The translations under genes were made by a program, and so were the position numbers. This document shows positions 50,909 through 59,459 of a DNA stretch of 64,000 nt, in pieces. Every line of letters starts with the position of its first letter. The stretch's first letter is position 1. Under the pieces are notes generated by a model, which was not told the DNA's origin, searched no databases, and was given only the letters and a program-made list of their open reading frames with translations. Source of the stretch: Streptomyces luteogriseus (GTDB lineage: Bacteria > Actinomycetota > Actinomycetes > Streptomycetales > Streptomycetaceae); NCBI RefSeq assembly GCF_014205055.1, contig NZ_JACHMS010000001.1:6634001-6698000 (forward strand), given 5' to 3'.

Positions 50909-52068
50909 AGGCGTCGACATTCGTCTACCCCTGGGACGTCAACGGGGACCCGGAGGCACCAGCGCGCATCGCCGGGCTGGGCGTGGCACAGGTGACGCTC
51001 GCCGCCGCCTACCACTCCACGCGCGCCCTCACGCCCCGCCACCCGCGCCACCGCATCGTCACCGCCGAGCACGCCGCGGTGCTGTACCCGGCGGACGACC
51101 GCTGGGCCGGGCGCGAGCTGCGCCCCTACGCGGCCGGCGGCTGGGCCCCCGGGGACGCCTTCGGCGAGGCCGCCGGCGCGCTCACCGAGGCCGGTCTGGA
51201 GGTGCACACCTGGGTCGTCCTCGCGCACAACTCCCGCTTGGGCGCCGAACACCCGGACACCTCGGTCGTCAACGCCTACGGCGACCGCTATCCCTGGGCG
51301 CCGTGCATCGCGCAGCCCGCCACGCGCGCGTACCTGACCGACCTGGCGGCCGAGGCGGCCGTCCGGCCCGGAGCGCGCGGCACCGAGCTGGAGTCCCTCG
51401 GCTGGTACGGCCTGCAGCATCTGCACGCCCACGACAAGACCGGCGGCGTCGGCCTCGGGGACGCCGGGCAGTACCTGATGGCGCTGTGCTTCTGCCCGTC
51501 CTGCCGGGAGGGCTACGGCCGGCACGGCCTGGACGCCGACGAGCTGGCGGCCACCGTACGGACCGCGCTGGAGCCGGTGTGGCAGGGGGCGCCGTCCGAC
51601 GGCGGCTGGGCGGGCATCGAGAAGCTGCTCGGCGAGACGCTCGCGCACGCCACGCGCGCGTACCGCGACGACACCGCCCGCACGCTCCAGGAGCAGGCCG
51701 TCGCGGCGGTCCGGGCGGCCGCGCCCGACGGCTTCCAGGTGCTGCTGCACGCGGACCCGGTTTCGTACCACGTCGGCGCCAACCCCGGAGTCGACCCGGC
51801 GCACATCCTGACCGTCGCGGACGGTGTGGTCGTGCCCTGCGCGGGCGGCACCGGCACGCTGACGCCGTTCGCGCGGCAGCAGCGCGAGGGCGCCGTCGTC
51901 GCCGCCAACTTCACCGTGGTCTCCGGGATGGGTGGCAGCCCCGCCACCCTCGCCGCCGACGCCGCCGGGGCACGCGAACTCGGCGCCACCGAACTGCGGC
52001 TGTACCACGCCGGGCTGGCCTCCGACGACGACCTGGAGACGGTCCGCTCCGCCCTCGCCGGGCTCTGA
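50905..52068 (+). CDS. Unknown protein coupled to kdgD, glycoside-hydrolase-like
   Basis: A 387-residue soluble protein with a GTG start overlapping the kdgD stop. The pattern looks like a TIM barrel: ASTFVYPWDVNGDPE, GLGVAQVTLAAAYHSTRA, GLEVHTWVVLAHNSRLG, then LCFCPSCREGYGRHGLD near residue 193 and LLHADPVSYHVGAN near 285. The CxxC-type CFCPSCREGY segment recalls predicted glycoside-hydrolase-like barrels. There is no signal peptide, so it acts in the cytoplasm. Tight coupling to kdgD suggests a role in uronate or glycan catabolism; no reaction can be assigned. Confidence 0.8.
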   Translation: MKASTFVYPWDVNGDPEAPARIAGLGVAQVTLAAAYHSTRALTPRHPRHRIVTAEHAAVLYPADDRWAGRELRPYAAGGWAPGDAFGEAAGALTEAGLEVHTWVVLAHNSRLGAEHPDTSVVNAYGDRYPWAPCIAQPATRAYLTDLAAEAAVRPGARGTELESLGWYGLQHLHAHDKTGGVGLGDAGQYLMALCFCPSCREGYGRHGLDADELAATVRTALEPVWQGAPSDGGWAGIEKLLGETLAHATRAYRDDTARTLQEQAVAAVRAAAPDGFQVLLHADPVSYHVGANPGVDPAHILTVADGVVVPCAGGTGTLTPFARQQREGAVVAANFTVVSGMGGSPATLAADAAGARELGATELRLYHAGLASDDDLETVRSALAGL

Positions 52069-52084
52069 GACGACGGGCCGGCCG

Positions 52085-53293
52085 TCACCGGTGCGGGACG
52101 GCTCCGGTCCCGGGAGCGCACAGCGCCGCCGCCGGCACCAGCAGGGCCACGCCCAGGGCCACCAGCACCAGCCGGTGGTCCACCAGCTCGACCAGGGCCG
52201 CTCCGGCGGCCAGCCCGACCACGTTCGGAGTGAACACCAGCGTGTGGGCGGTGGCCGTGACCCGGCCCAGCAGCGCCCCGGGCGTCTCGCGCTGCACGGA
52301 CGTGAGCGTGGCGATCAGCACCGCGGGCAGCCCCATGCCGATCGCCGCGCCGCACACCAGCGCCACCGGGTCGGACGGCACCGCCCGCAGCGCCACCGCG
52401 AGCGCGAGCAGGACGATGCCGGAGGCCGCGAAGCGCCGCGCCCCCAGGTGACGCAGGGCGGGGCCGGAGAGCAGACCGACCGCGACCGAACCGGTGCCCT
52501 GCACGGCGTAGAGGACGCCGGTGTACGCGGGGGAGCGCCCGAGGCCGTCGACGACGGCGTACACCATCGCCCCGTTCAGGCCGGCGCACAGCATCGTGGC
52601 GCCGCCCGCCAGGACCAGGGGGCGCAGCACGGGATCCGCCCACAGGTGCCGGACGCCCTCGGCGGACCGCCGCCGACGGCTGCCGACGGGCGGCGCGGGC
52701 TTCTCCTCCCTCACCCGCAGCAGCGCGTACAGCCCCGCGGCCAGCACGAACGTCGCCGCGTCCAGGAGGGCGACCCCCGCACCGCCGTGCGCCGCGTAGA
52801 GGCCCGCGCCCGCCAGCGGGGCCAGGAGCTTCATGCCCTCGGTGGCGGTCATGCGCAGGCCGTTGAAGTCGCCCAGCAGGGACGGTTCCACGGCGGTCGC
52901 GACGAGCGCCGACTCGGCCGCGTCGTGGACGACGCCCGCCGCGCCGTACACGAACAGCACCGCGTACAGCAGCCACAGGTCGCCCGGGGCGTCGACGCCC
53001 ACGAGGCCCGGCAGCAGGACGCCCAGGAGCACGTTCAAGCCGACCAGCAGCGGTCTGCGGCGTCCGCGGTCGGCCAGGGTGCCCAGCAGCGGCCCGGCCA
53101 GGGTCGGCAGCCACATGGCGAGCAGGCACAGCGCGGCCAGGCCGTCCGAGCCGGTCAGGTCCTTGACCCACACGCCGGACGCCAGCCACAGGGCGGAGGT
53201 GCCGAAACCGGAGACCACCACGCCGCAGAGGTACAGCCCGGCGTCGCGGTCGCGCAGGACGCGCGCCACGGGCCAGGTCGTCTTGGTCGTCAT
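52085..53293 (-). CDS. MFS transporter
   Basis: A 402-residue major facilitator with 12 membrane segments. GTLADRGRRRPLLVG near residue 72 is the loop 2-3 motif A (G-x-L-a-D-r-x-G-r-r). FVYGAAGVVHDAAESALV near 118 resembles the H+/drug antiporter (MFS_3, enterobactin exporter-like) group. It converges with the unknown gene at 50905, 16 bp apart. The substrate is unknown. Confidence 0.88.
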   Translation of the reverse strand: MTTKTTWPVARVLRDRDAGLYLCGVVVSGFGTSALWLASGVWVKDLTGSDGLAALCLLAMWLPTLAGPLLGTLADRGRRRPLLVGLNVLLGVLLPGLVGVDAPGDLWLLYAVLFVYGAAGVVHDAAESALVATAVEPSLLGDFNGLRMTATEGMKLLAPLAGAGLYAAHGGAGVALLDAATFVLAAGLYALLRVREEKPAPPVGSRRRRSAEGVRHLWADPVLRPLVLAGGATMLCAGLNGAMVYAVVDGLGRSPAYTGVLYAVQGTGSVAVGLLSGPALRHLGARRFAASGIVLLALAVALRAVPSDPVALVCGAAIGMGLPAVLIATLTSVQRETPGALLGRVTATAHTLVFTPNVVGLAAGAALVELVDHRLVLVALGVALLVPAAALCAPGTGAVPHR

Positions 53294-53424
53294 ACCTGGT
53301 CATCGTGGCTCTAAGGCCCGTGCGCGGGGATCGGGAAGGTGCCTTAGGACACGCGTGTCCGGGCGATGAGTTCCGCGGTCGCCGTCGGTCTACCTCCCGA
53401 GAGCGAAACCAGGAGGAGCAGCGG

Positions 53425-54027
53425 ATGACCGACACGACCCCGAACCCGGCCCTCGACCTCGGACCGCAGGCGGCGGTGGTGGCACGCCTCGCCGAGGCCG
53501 TCACCGACGAGCAGCTGGCGGACCCGACACCCTGTCCCGAGTACGCGGTGCGCAACGTGCTGGCCCACCTGGCCGGGCTCGCCGTCGCCTTCCGCGACGC
53601 AGGCCGCAAGGATCTGGGTGTCACGACCGACACCCGCCCGGACTCCACCGTGCCCGAGCTCGGGCACGGCTGGCGCGAGGAACTGCCCAGGGTGCTCGGC
53701 GAGATGGCCGAGGCCTGGCGTGATCCTGCCGCGTGGACCGGCATGACCCGCGCCGGGAGCGTTGACCTGCCCGGCGGGATCGCGGGCCTGGTCGCCACCG
53801 ACGAACTGGTCGTCCACGGCTGGGACCTGGCCCGCGCCACCGGTCAGCGGTACGACCCCGACCCGGCCGCACTCCGGGTCTGCCACGACTTCCTCGCGGC
53901 GTCCGTCGACGACCCCGGTCGCGGCGCCATTTTCGGACCCGTCGTCACCGTCGGGCCGGAGGCATCCCTGCTGGCCCGGGCGGTGGGGCTCAGCGGGCGG
54001 GACCCGGAGTGGGCGCCCCCGGCGTAG
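53425..54027 (+). CDS. TIGR03086-type DinB-like / mycothiol-dependent family protein
   Basis: A 200-residue four-helix DinB-like protein of the MDMPI family. DEQLADPTPCPEYAVRNVLAHL (in parts) near 28-50 gives one metal His, and ATDELVVHGWDLARATGQ near 126 gives the second His with Asp. Actinobacterial members often use mycothiol; the reaction is unknown. The ATG follows AGGAGGAG. The 131-bp gap to the MFS gene holds CTAAGGC/GCCTTAG half sites (53311-53317 and 53341-53347). Confidence 0.86.
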   Translation: MTDTTPNPALDLGPQAAVVARLAEAVTDEQLADPTPCPEYAVRNVLAHLAGLAVAFRDAGRKDLGVTTDTRPDSTVPELGHGWREELPRVLGEMAEAWRDPAAWTGMTRAGSVDLPGGIAGLVATDELVVHGWDLARATGQRYDPDPAALRVCHDFLAASVDDPGRGAIFGPVVTVGPEASLLARAVGLSGRDPEWAPPA

Positions 54028-54057
54028 AAAGCGATTGCTGTTTCTCTGTCGAAAGCA

Positions 54058-54117
54058 TTGACGAAGCCCACGCGCCCTCCTACCGTCATCGCGTCGTACT
54101 TCGTACGTCATATATGA
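54058..54117 (+). promoter_or_regulatory. Promoter and palindromic operator of the pectin operon
   Basis: TTGACG (54058-54063), 17-bp spacer, TACCGT (54081-54086), then the perfect AT-rich palindrome TCATATATGA (54108-54117), about 15 bp after the expected start. ACGCGAGATCCGA occurs twice between here and the gntR start. Likely GntR operator. Confidence 0.65.
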
Positions 54118-54176
54118 GACGCGATACGCGAGATCCGATACGCGATCCACCGAGACGCGAGATCCGAGAGGCGCGC

Positions 54177-54836
54177 ATGACCTCTGTGCCCACGCCGATC
54201 CCCTCCCGCACGCAGTTCGTGCTGGAGGGGATCAAACACCGCATCCTCACCGGGCAGCTGACGCCCGGGCAGGCGCTGGTCGAGACCGAGCTCGCCGCGC
54301 AGTTCGGGGTGTCGAAGACCCCGGTGCGCGAGGCGCTCAAGACCCTCGCCGGCACCGGGCTGGTAGTGATGAGCCAGTACAAGGGCGTCACCGTGCGCCT
54401 GGTGGACGCGGACATGGCGCGCGAGGTCTACGACGTACGGCTGCTGCTGGAGCCCGAGGCGCTGCGGCGGGCCGTGCAGCGCGGGGCCTCCCTGGACGTC
54501 GCCCGCGAGGCGCTGACCCGGGCCGACGCCGCCACCGACACCGCCGAACGCTCCCTCGCCAACCGGGAGTTCCACCGCGCCCTGTACCTGCCGTGCGGCA
54601 ACCCGCTGCTCGGCCGGATGCTCGACGAGGTCCGCGACCAGGCAGCCCTGGTCTCCGCCGTCGCCTGGGCCGCCTCCCCCTCCTGGGAGCGGGAGGCCGG
54701 CGAGCACCGGGAGATCCTGCGGCTCGCCCTCGACGGCGACGCCGACGGCGCGGCGCGTGCCCTGCACGCCCACATCGCGTCCTTCGTGCAGCGCGCTTTC
54801 CCCGAGGCAGCACTGGAACAGGAAGGTCAGGAATGA
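54177..54836 (+). CDS. GntR family (FadR subfamily) regulator
   Basis: A 219-residue regulator. The winged helix is ~15-80 (TPGQALVETELAAQFGVSKT, PVREALKTLAGTGLV). A helical FCD ligand domain follows (VYDVRLLLEPEALRRAV, NREFHRALYLPCGNPLL, AGEHREILRLALDGD) with the Asp/His metal-site pattern. It is the first gene of the pectin operon and probably responds to a sugar acid. It overlaps the next gene by 4 bp. ATG 54177 is chosen, where homology begins. Confidence 0.92.
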   Translation: MTSVPTPIPSRTQFVLEGIKHRILTGQLTPGQALVETELAAQFGVSKTPVREALKTLAGTGLVVMSQYKGVTVRLVDADMAREVYDVRLLLEPEALRRAVQRGASLDVAREALTRADAATDTAERSLANREFHRALYLPCGNPLLGRMLDEVRDQAALVSAVAWAASPSWEREAGEHREILRLALDGDADGAARALHAHIASFVQRAFPEAALEQEGQE

Positions 54837-55744
54837 GCAGCGTGGCGTTCGAGACGCAGCGGGCGGCCCTGGCCGACGTGGTGGCGATCCCGGTGACCCC
54901 GTTCGCCGAGGACGGCTCCGTCGCGCGGGACACCCACCGGGCCCTGCTGCGCCGCCTGCTCGACGGCGGCATCACGACCCTCACCCCGAACGGCAACACC
55001 GGCGAGTTCTACGCCCTCACCCCCGAAGAGCGCCGGCTCGTCACGGAGCTGACGATCGACGAGGCCGGGGAGCGGGCCGTCGTCCTGGTCGGCGTCGGAC
55101 ACGACGTCCCGACCGCCGTCGCCTCCGCCCGGCACGCCCGGGAGCTCGGCGCCGGCATGGTGATGGTCCACCAGCCCGTCCACCCGTACGTCTCGCAGGC
55201 CGGCTGGGTCGACTACCACCGCGCCATCGCCGAGGCCGTGCCCGAGCTGGGCGTCGTGCCGTACATCCGCAACGCGCAGCTCACCGGTGCCCGGCTCGCC
55301 GAACTCGCCGACCACTGCCCGAACGTCATCGGGGTGAAGTACGCCGTTCCCGACGCGGCCAGGTTCGCCGCGTTCGCCCGGGACGCGGGCCTGGAGCGGT
55401 TCGTGTGGGTGGCCGGGCTCGCCGAGCCGTACGCCCCCTCCTACTTCTCCGCCGGCGCCACCGGCTTCACCTCGGGGCTGGTCAACGTCGCCCCGGCCGT
55501 CTCCCTGAACATGATCGAGGCGCTGCGCTCCGGCGACTACCCGGCCGCGATGAAGGTCTGGGAGCAGATCCGCCGCTTCGAGGAGCTGCGCGCGGCCAAC
55601 GGCTCCGCCGACAACGTCACCGTCGTCAAGGAGGCCCTCGCCTCCCTCGGGCTGTGCCGCCGCGAGGTCCGCCCACCGAGCCGCACCCTCCCGGAGGAGC
55701 GGCGCGCCGAGGTCGCCGCGATCGCCGCGGGGTGGTCGATATGA
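54833..55744 (+). CDS. DapA family lyase/dehydratase (sugar-acid catabolism)
   Basis: A 303-residue DapA-superfamily protein. NGNTGEFYALTPEERRL (~45) replaces the GTTGE of true DapA, the catalytic Tyr is in GVVPYIRNAQ (~142), and the Lys is in VIGVKYAVPD (~165). It sits between GntR and an IlvD/Edd dehydratase, which makes it a likely 2-keto-3-deoxy-sugar-acid aldolase or dehydratase rather than a lysine enzyme. Coupled at both ends by 4-bp overlaps. Confidence 0.87.
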   Translation: MSSVAFETQRAALADVVAIPVTPFAEDGSVARDTHRALLRRLLDGGITTLTPNGNTGEFYALTPEERRLVTELTIDEAGERAVVLVGVGHDVPTAVASARHARELGAGMVMVHQPVHPYVSQAGWVDYHRAIAEAVPELGVVPYIRNAQLTGARLAELADHCPNVIGVKYAVPDAARFAAFARDAGLERFVWVAGLAEPYAPSYFSAGATGFTSGLVNVAPAVSLNMIEALRSGDYPAAMKVWEQIRRFEELRAANGSADNVTVVKEALASLGLCRREVRPPSRTLPEERRAEVAAIAAGWSI

Positions 55745-57471
55745 CCGGCAGACTGCGCCCCGAGGACCTCAGGAGCCATCAGTGGTACGGCGCCGAGGGC
55801 CAGCTGCGCACCTGGTCCCACAACGCCCGTATGCGCCAGCTCGGTTACGAGGCGGAGGAGTACCGGGGCCGCCCGGTGATCGCCGTCCTGAACACCTGGT
55901 CCGACATCAACCCCTGCCACGTCCATCTGCGCGAGCGGGCCGAGGCGGTCAAGCGGGGGGTGTGGCAGGCCGGCGGCTTCCCGCTGGAGTTCCCGGTCGC
56001 CACGCTCTCCGAGACGTACCAGAAGCCCACCCCGATGCTCTACCGCAACCTCCTCGCGATGGAGACGGAGGAGCTGCTGCGGTCGTACCCCATCGACGCG
56101 GCGGTGCTGCTCGGCGGCTGCGACAAGTCGACGCCCGCGCTGCTCATGGGCGCGGCCTCGGCCGACGTCCCCGCCCTCTTCGTGCCCGCGGGGCCGATGC
56201 TGCCCGGCCACTGGCGCGGTGAGACCCTCGGGTCCGGCACCGACATGTGGAAGTACTGGGACGAGCACCGCGCGGGCAACCTGACCGACTGCGAACTGCG
56301 GGAGCTGCAGGGCGGGCTGGCGCGTTCACCCGGTCACTGCATGACCATGGGGACCGCGTCGACGATGACCGCCGCCGCCGAGGCCCTCGGTATGACGCTG
56401 CCTGGCGCCTCCTCCATCCCGGCCGTCGACTCCGGGCACGAGCGGATGGCCGCCGCGTCCGGGCGCCGTGCCGTCGAGCTGGCCTGGACGGGGCTGAAGC
56501 CGTCCGTGATCCTCACCCGTGAGGCCTTCGAGGACGCCGTCACCACCGTGCTCGGGCTCGGCGGCTCCACCAACGCCGTCATCCACCTGATCGCGATGGC
56601 GGGGCGCTGCCAGGTCGAGCTCACCCTCGACGACTTCGACCGCATCGCCCGCACCGTGCCGGTGCTCGCCAACGTCCGGCCCGGCGGCCGGACCTACCTC
56701 ATGGAGGACTTCCACTTCGCCGGCGGTCTGCCCGCCTTCCTCTCCCGGATCACCGACCTGCTGCACCTGGACCGGCCCACCGTCAACGGGACCCTGCGCG
56801 AACAGCTCGAGGGCGCCGTCGTCCACGACGACGACGTCATCCGCACCCGCGAGAACCCGGTCGCCGCCGAGGGCGGAGTCGCCGTACTGCGCGGCAACCT
56901 CTGCCCGGACGGCGCCGTCATCAAGCACATCGCCGCCGAGCGGCACCTGCTCGAGCACACCGGCACGGCGGTCGTCTTCGACGACTACAAGACCATGCAA
57001 CGCACCATCAACGACCCGGAGTCGGGGATCACCGCGGACAGTGTCCTGGTGCTGCGCAACTCCGGACCCAAGGGCGGCCCCGGCATGCCCGAGTACGGCA
57101 TGCTCCCGATCCCCGACCACCTGCTCAAGCAGGGAGTGCGCGACATGGTCCGCATCTCCGACGCCCGGATGAGCGGCACGAGTTACGGCGCGTGTGTGCT
57201 GCACGTGGCCCCGGAGTCGTACATCGGCGGCCCGCTCGCCCTCGTGCGGACCGGCGACAGCATCACCCTCGACGTCGAGGCGCGCACCCTCCACCTCCAC
57301 GTCGACGACGAGGAACTGGAGCGGCGCAGGGCGGCATGGACGCCGCCGCCCACCCGCTACGAGCGCGGCTACGGCGCGCTCTACAACGACCAGATCACGC
57401 AGGCCGACACCGGCTGCGACTTCGAGTTCTTGGCAAGGCCAGGCAAGGCCCCGGATCCCTACGCCGGTTGA
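55741..57471 (+). CDS. IlvD/Edd family sugar-acid dehydratase
   Basis: A 576-residue Fe-S dehydratase. LRSHQWYG near residue 10 and TWSDINPCHVHLR (~57) give the first cluster Cys, GGCDKSTPALLMGA (~123) the second and SPGHCMTMGTASTM (~193) the third. ISDARMSGTSYGACVLHVAPE is near 473. This is the arabonate/xylonate/galactonate branch (LRSxxWYG), not branched-chain IlvD, so it dehydrates an aldonic acid to a 2-keto-3-deoxy acid. Its product fits the DapA-family enzyme encoded just upstream. Confidence 0.9.
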   Translation: MTGRLRPEDLRSHQWYGAEGQLRTWSHNARMRQLGYEAEEYRGRPVIAVLNTWSDINPCHVHLRERAEAVKRGVWQAGGFPLEFPVATLSETYQKPTPMLYRNLLAMETEELLRSYPIDAAVLLGGCDKSTPALLMGAASADVPALFVPAGPMLPGHWRGETLGSGTDMWKYWDEHRAGNLTDCELRELQGGLARSPGHCMTMGTASTMTAAAEALGMTLPGASSIPAVDSGHERMAAASGRRAVELAWTGLKPSVILTREAFEDAVTTVLGLGGSTNAVIHLIAMAGRCQVELTLDDFDRIARTVPVLANVRPGGRTYLMEDFHFAGGLPAFLSRITDLLHLDRPTVNGTLREQLEGAVVHDDDVIRTRENPVAAEGGVAVLRGNLCPDGAVIKHIAAERHLLEHTGTAVVFDDYKTMQRTINDPESGITADSVLVLRNSGPKGGPGMPEYGMLPIPDHLLKQGVRDMVRISDARMSGTSYGACVLHVAPESYIGGPLALVRTGDSITLDVEARTLHLHVDDEELERRRAAWTPPPTRYERGYGALYNDQITQADTGCDFEFLARPGKAPDPYAG

Positions 57472-57483
57472 CCGGTCTTCCCC

Positions 57484-57518
57484 AGGGGCGCGGTGAACTG
57501 CGCGAAGAGCCACAACGC
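57484..57518 (+). repeat. Dispersed intergenic repeat, copy 4
   Basis: AGGGGCGCGGTGAACTGCGC then GAAGAGCCACAACGC; forward orientation, in the 162-bp gap before the ABC permease genes. The rest of the gap has only the RBS region. Confidence 0.7.
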
Positions 57519-57633
57519 ATCCGCACTCGCCACGCCCACAGCAAGAGGCAACCCGTCCTGCGTATTCCAGGCGGACTCCCGCACATCGAGAAAGCGCTTC
57601 CCGTACGACCGCACCGAGATCGGAGATCCTGTC

Positions 57634-58566
57634 ATGGCCCAAGCCGCAGCCGTGGCGAAACCGCCCGCGCCACCCCGGCGGCGCCGGGCCTCCGCCACGC
57701 CGCGCAGGCTCCCGTACCTGCTGATCGCGCCGGCCGCCCTGCTGATGCTGGGGTTCATCGCCTACCCGGTCATCAGCGTCTTCTACTACAGCCTGCAGAA
57801 CTACAACCCGACCAAGCCGTGGCGCAACGGCTACGCGGGCTTCGACAACTTCGTCCACGCCTTCACCAAGGACCCCGTCTTCTGGGACACGCTGGTCTTC
57901 AGCGCCAAGTGGGTCGTCGTCGAGGTCGGCCTCCAGCTGCTGTTCGGCCTCGCGCTCGCCCTCATCGTCAACCAGACCTTCGTGGGGCGAGGCCTGGGAC
58001 GTGCCCTGGTGTTCTCCCCGTGGGCAGTCTCCGGCGTGCTGACCTCCGCGATCTGGGTACTGCTCTACAACTCCCAGACGGGCATCACCCGTTACCTCGC
58101 CGACATGGGCATCGGCTCCTACGGCACCAGCTGGCTGTCGGACACCTCGACCGTGTTCCCGGCGGCGGTCGTGGCCGACCTGTGGCGCGGGGTGCCCTTC
58201 TTCGCGATCCTCATCCTCGCCGACCTCCAGTCCGTCTCGAGGGACCTCTACGAGGCCGCCGAGGTCGACGGCGCGAGCCGCATCAAGCAGTTCTGGCACA
58301 TCACGCTGCCGCACCTGAAGGACGCCATCATCCTGTCCACGCTGCTGCGCGCGGTGTGGGAGTTCAACAACGTCGACCTGCTCTACACCCTGACCGGCGG
58401 CGGCCCCGCGGGCGAGACGACGACGCTGCCGCTGTACATCGCCAACACATCCGTCGACGCCCACAACTTCGGCTACGCGTCGGCCCTGACCACGGTGGCG
58501 TTCGTGATCCTGCTCTTCTGCTCGATGGTCTACCTGCGGCTGAGCAAGTTCGGAGGCGAGAAGTGA
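57634..58566 (+). CDS. Carbohydrate ABC transporter permease (MalF type)
   Basis: A 310-residue permease. A basic, Ala/Pro-rich N-terminus (PPAPPRRRRASATPRR) is followed by six membrane helices and the EAA loop DLYEAAEVDGASRIKQFWHI near residue 205. ATG 57634 has GGAG 8 bp upstream; the open frame extends further left only through the intergenic repeat. No binding protein is encoded next to it in this window. Confidence 0.92.
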   Translation: MAQAAAVAKPPAPPRRRRASATPRRLPYLLIAPAALLMLGFIAYPVISVFYYSLQNYNPTKPWRNGYAGFDNFVHAFTKDPVFWDTLVFSAKWVVVEVGLQLLFGLALALIVNQTFVGRGLGRALVFSPWAVSGVLTSAIWVLLYNSQTGITRYLADMGIGSYGTSWLSDTSTVFPAAVVADLWRGVPFFAILILADLQSVSRDLYEAAEVDGASRIKQFWHITLPHLKDAIILSTLLRAVWEFNNVDLLYTLTGGGPAGETTTLPLYIANTSVDAHNFGYASALTTVAFVILLFCSMVYLRLSKFGGEK

Positions 58567-59459
58567 GCGTCAAGGAAGCCACCAAGACGGCGCCCGCTCC
58601 CGTGCGCGCAACCCCCGAGCCGCCGCGCCCCGCCAAGCGCAACCGCGCCTGGGACGAGGCACCCCGCTGGCAGATCTACCTGCCGCTGGGCATCTACCTG
58701 CTCTTCACCCTCGTCCCCTTCTACTGGATCCTGCTGTTCTCGCTGCGCCCGGCCGGCTCGACCTCGCTCGTGCCCTGGCCGATGACCTTCGACCACTTCG
58801 AGAAGGTCTGGACGGACCGCAGCTTCGGCACCTACTTCACCAACAGCGTGCTCGTCGGCGTCGCCACCCTGATCATGACGACGCTCGTCGCGCTGGCCGG
58901 CGGCTACGCCCTCGCCCGGTTCGACTTCAAGGTCAAGCGGGCGTTCATGCTGGCGCTGCTGTGCTCCCAGTTCGTGCCGGGCGCGCTGCTGCTGGTCCCG
59001 CTCTTCGAGATCTTCGCCGAACTCCAGATGATCAACTCGCTCGGCAGCGTCATCCTCGCCGAGACGGTCTTCCAGCTGCCGCTGTCGATGATCCTGATCA
59101 GCAACTTCATCAAGAACGTGCCCTACACCCTGGAGGAGGCGGCCTGGGTCGACGGCTGCAACCGCATGACGGCCTTCCGGATCGTGGTGCTGCCGCTGCT
59201 GCGGCCCGGCCTGATCGCCGTCGGCTCGTTCGCCTTCGTCCACTCCTGGAACCACTTCCTGTTCGCCCTGATGTTCCTGAACAACCAGGACAAGCAGACG
59301 ATCCCCGTCGGCCTCAACTCCCTGATGAGCGCCGACAGCGTCGACCTGGGCGCGCTCGCCGCCGGCGGCATCATCGCGGCCGTCCCGGTGGTGATCGTGT
59401 TCGCCTTCATCCAGAAGTGGCTGATCACCGGGTTCAGCGCGGGGGCGGTGAAGGGATGA
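58563..59459 (+). CDS. Carbohydrate ABC transporter permease (MalG type)
   Basis: A 298-residue permease starting at a GTG that overlaps the previous stop. Six membrane helices; the EAA loop is TLEEAAWVDGCNRMTAFRIV near residue 195; the C-terminus GFSAGAVKG is typical. It overlaps the pectate lyase start by 4 bp, which ties import to the extracellular enzyme. Confidence 0.93.
   Translation: MSVKEATKTAPAPVRATPEPPRPAKRNRAWDEAPRWQIYLPLGIYLLFTLVPFYWILLFSLRPAGSTSLVPWPMTFDHFEKVWTDRSFGTYFTNSVLVGVATLIMTTLVALAGGYALARFDFKVKRAFMLALLCSQFVPGALLLVPLFEIFAELQMINSLGSVILAETVFQLPLSMILISNFIKNVPYTLEEAAWVDGCNRMTAFRIVVLPLLRPGLIAVGSFAFVHSWNHFLFALMFLNNQDKQTIPVGLNSLMSADSVDLGALAAGGIIAAVPVVIVFAFIQKWLITGFSAGAVKG

Noticed and set aside
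57192..58562. Long upstream extension of the second permease frame
   Set aside because: The extension only shadows the dehydratase and first permease; homology and the GTGA overlap place the start at 58563.
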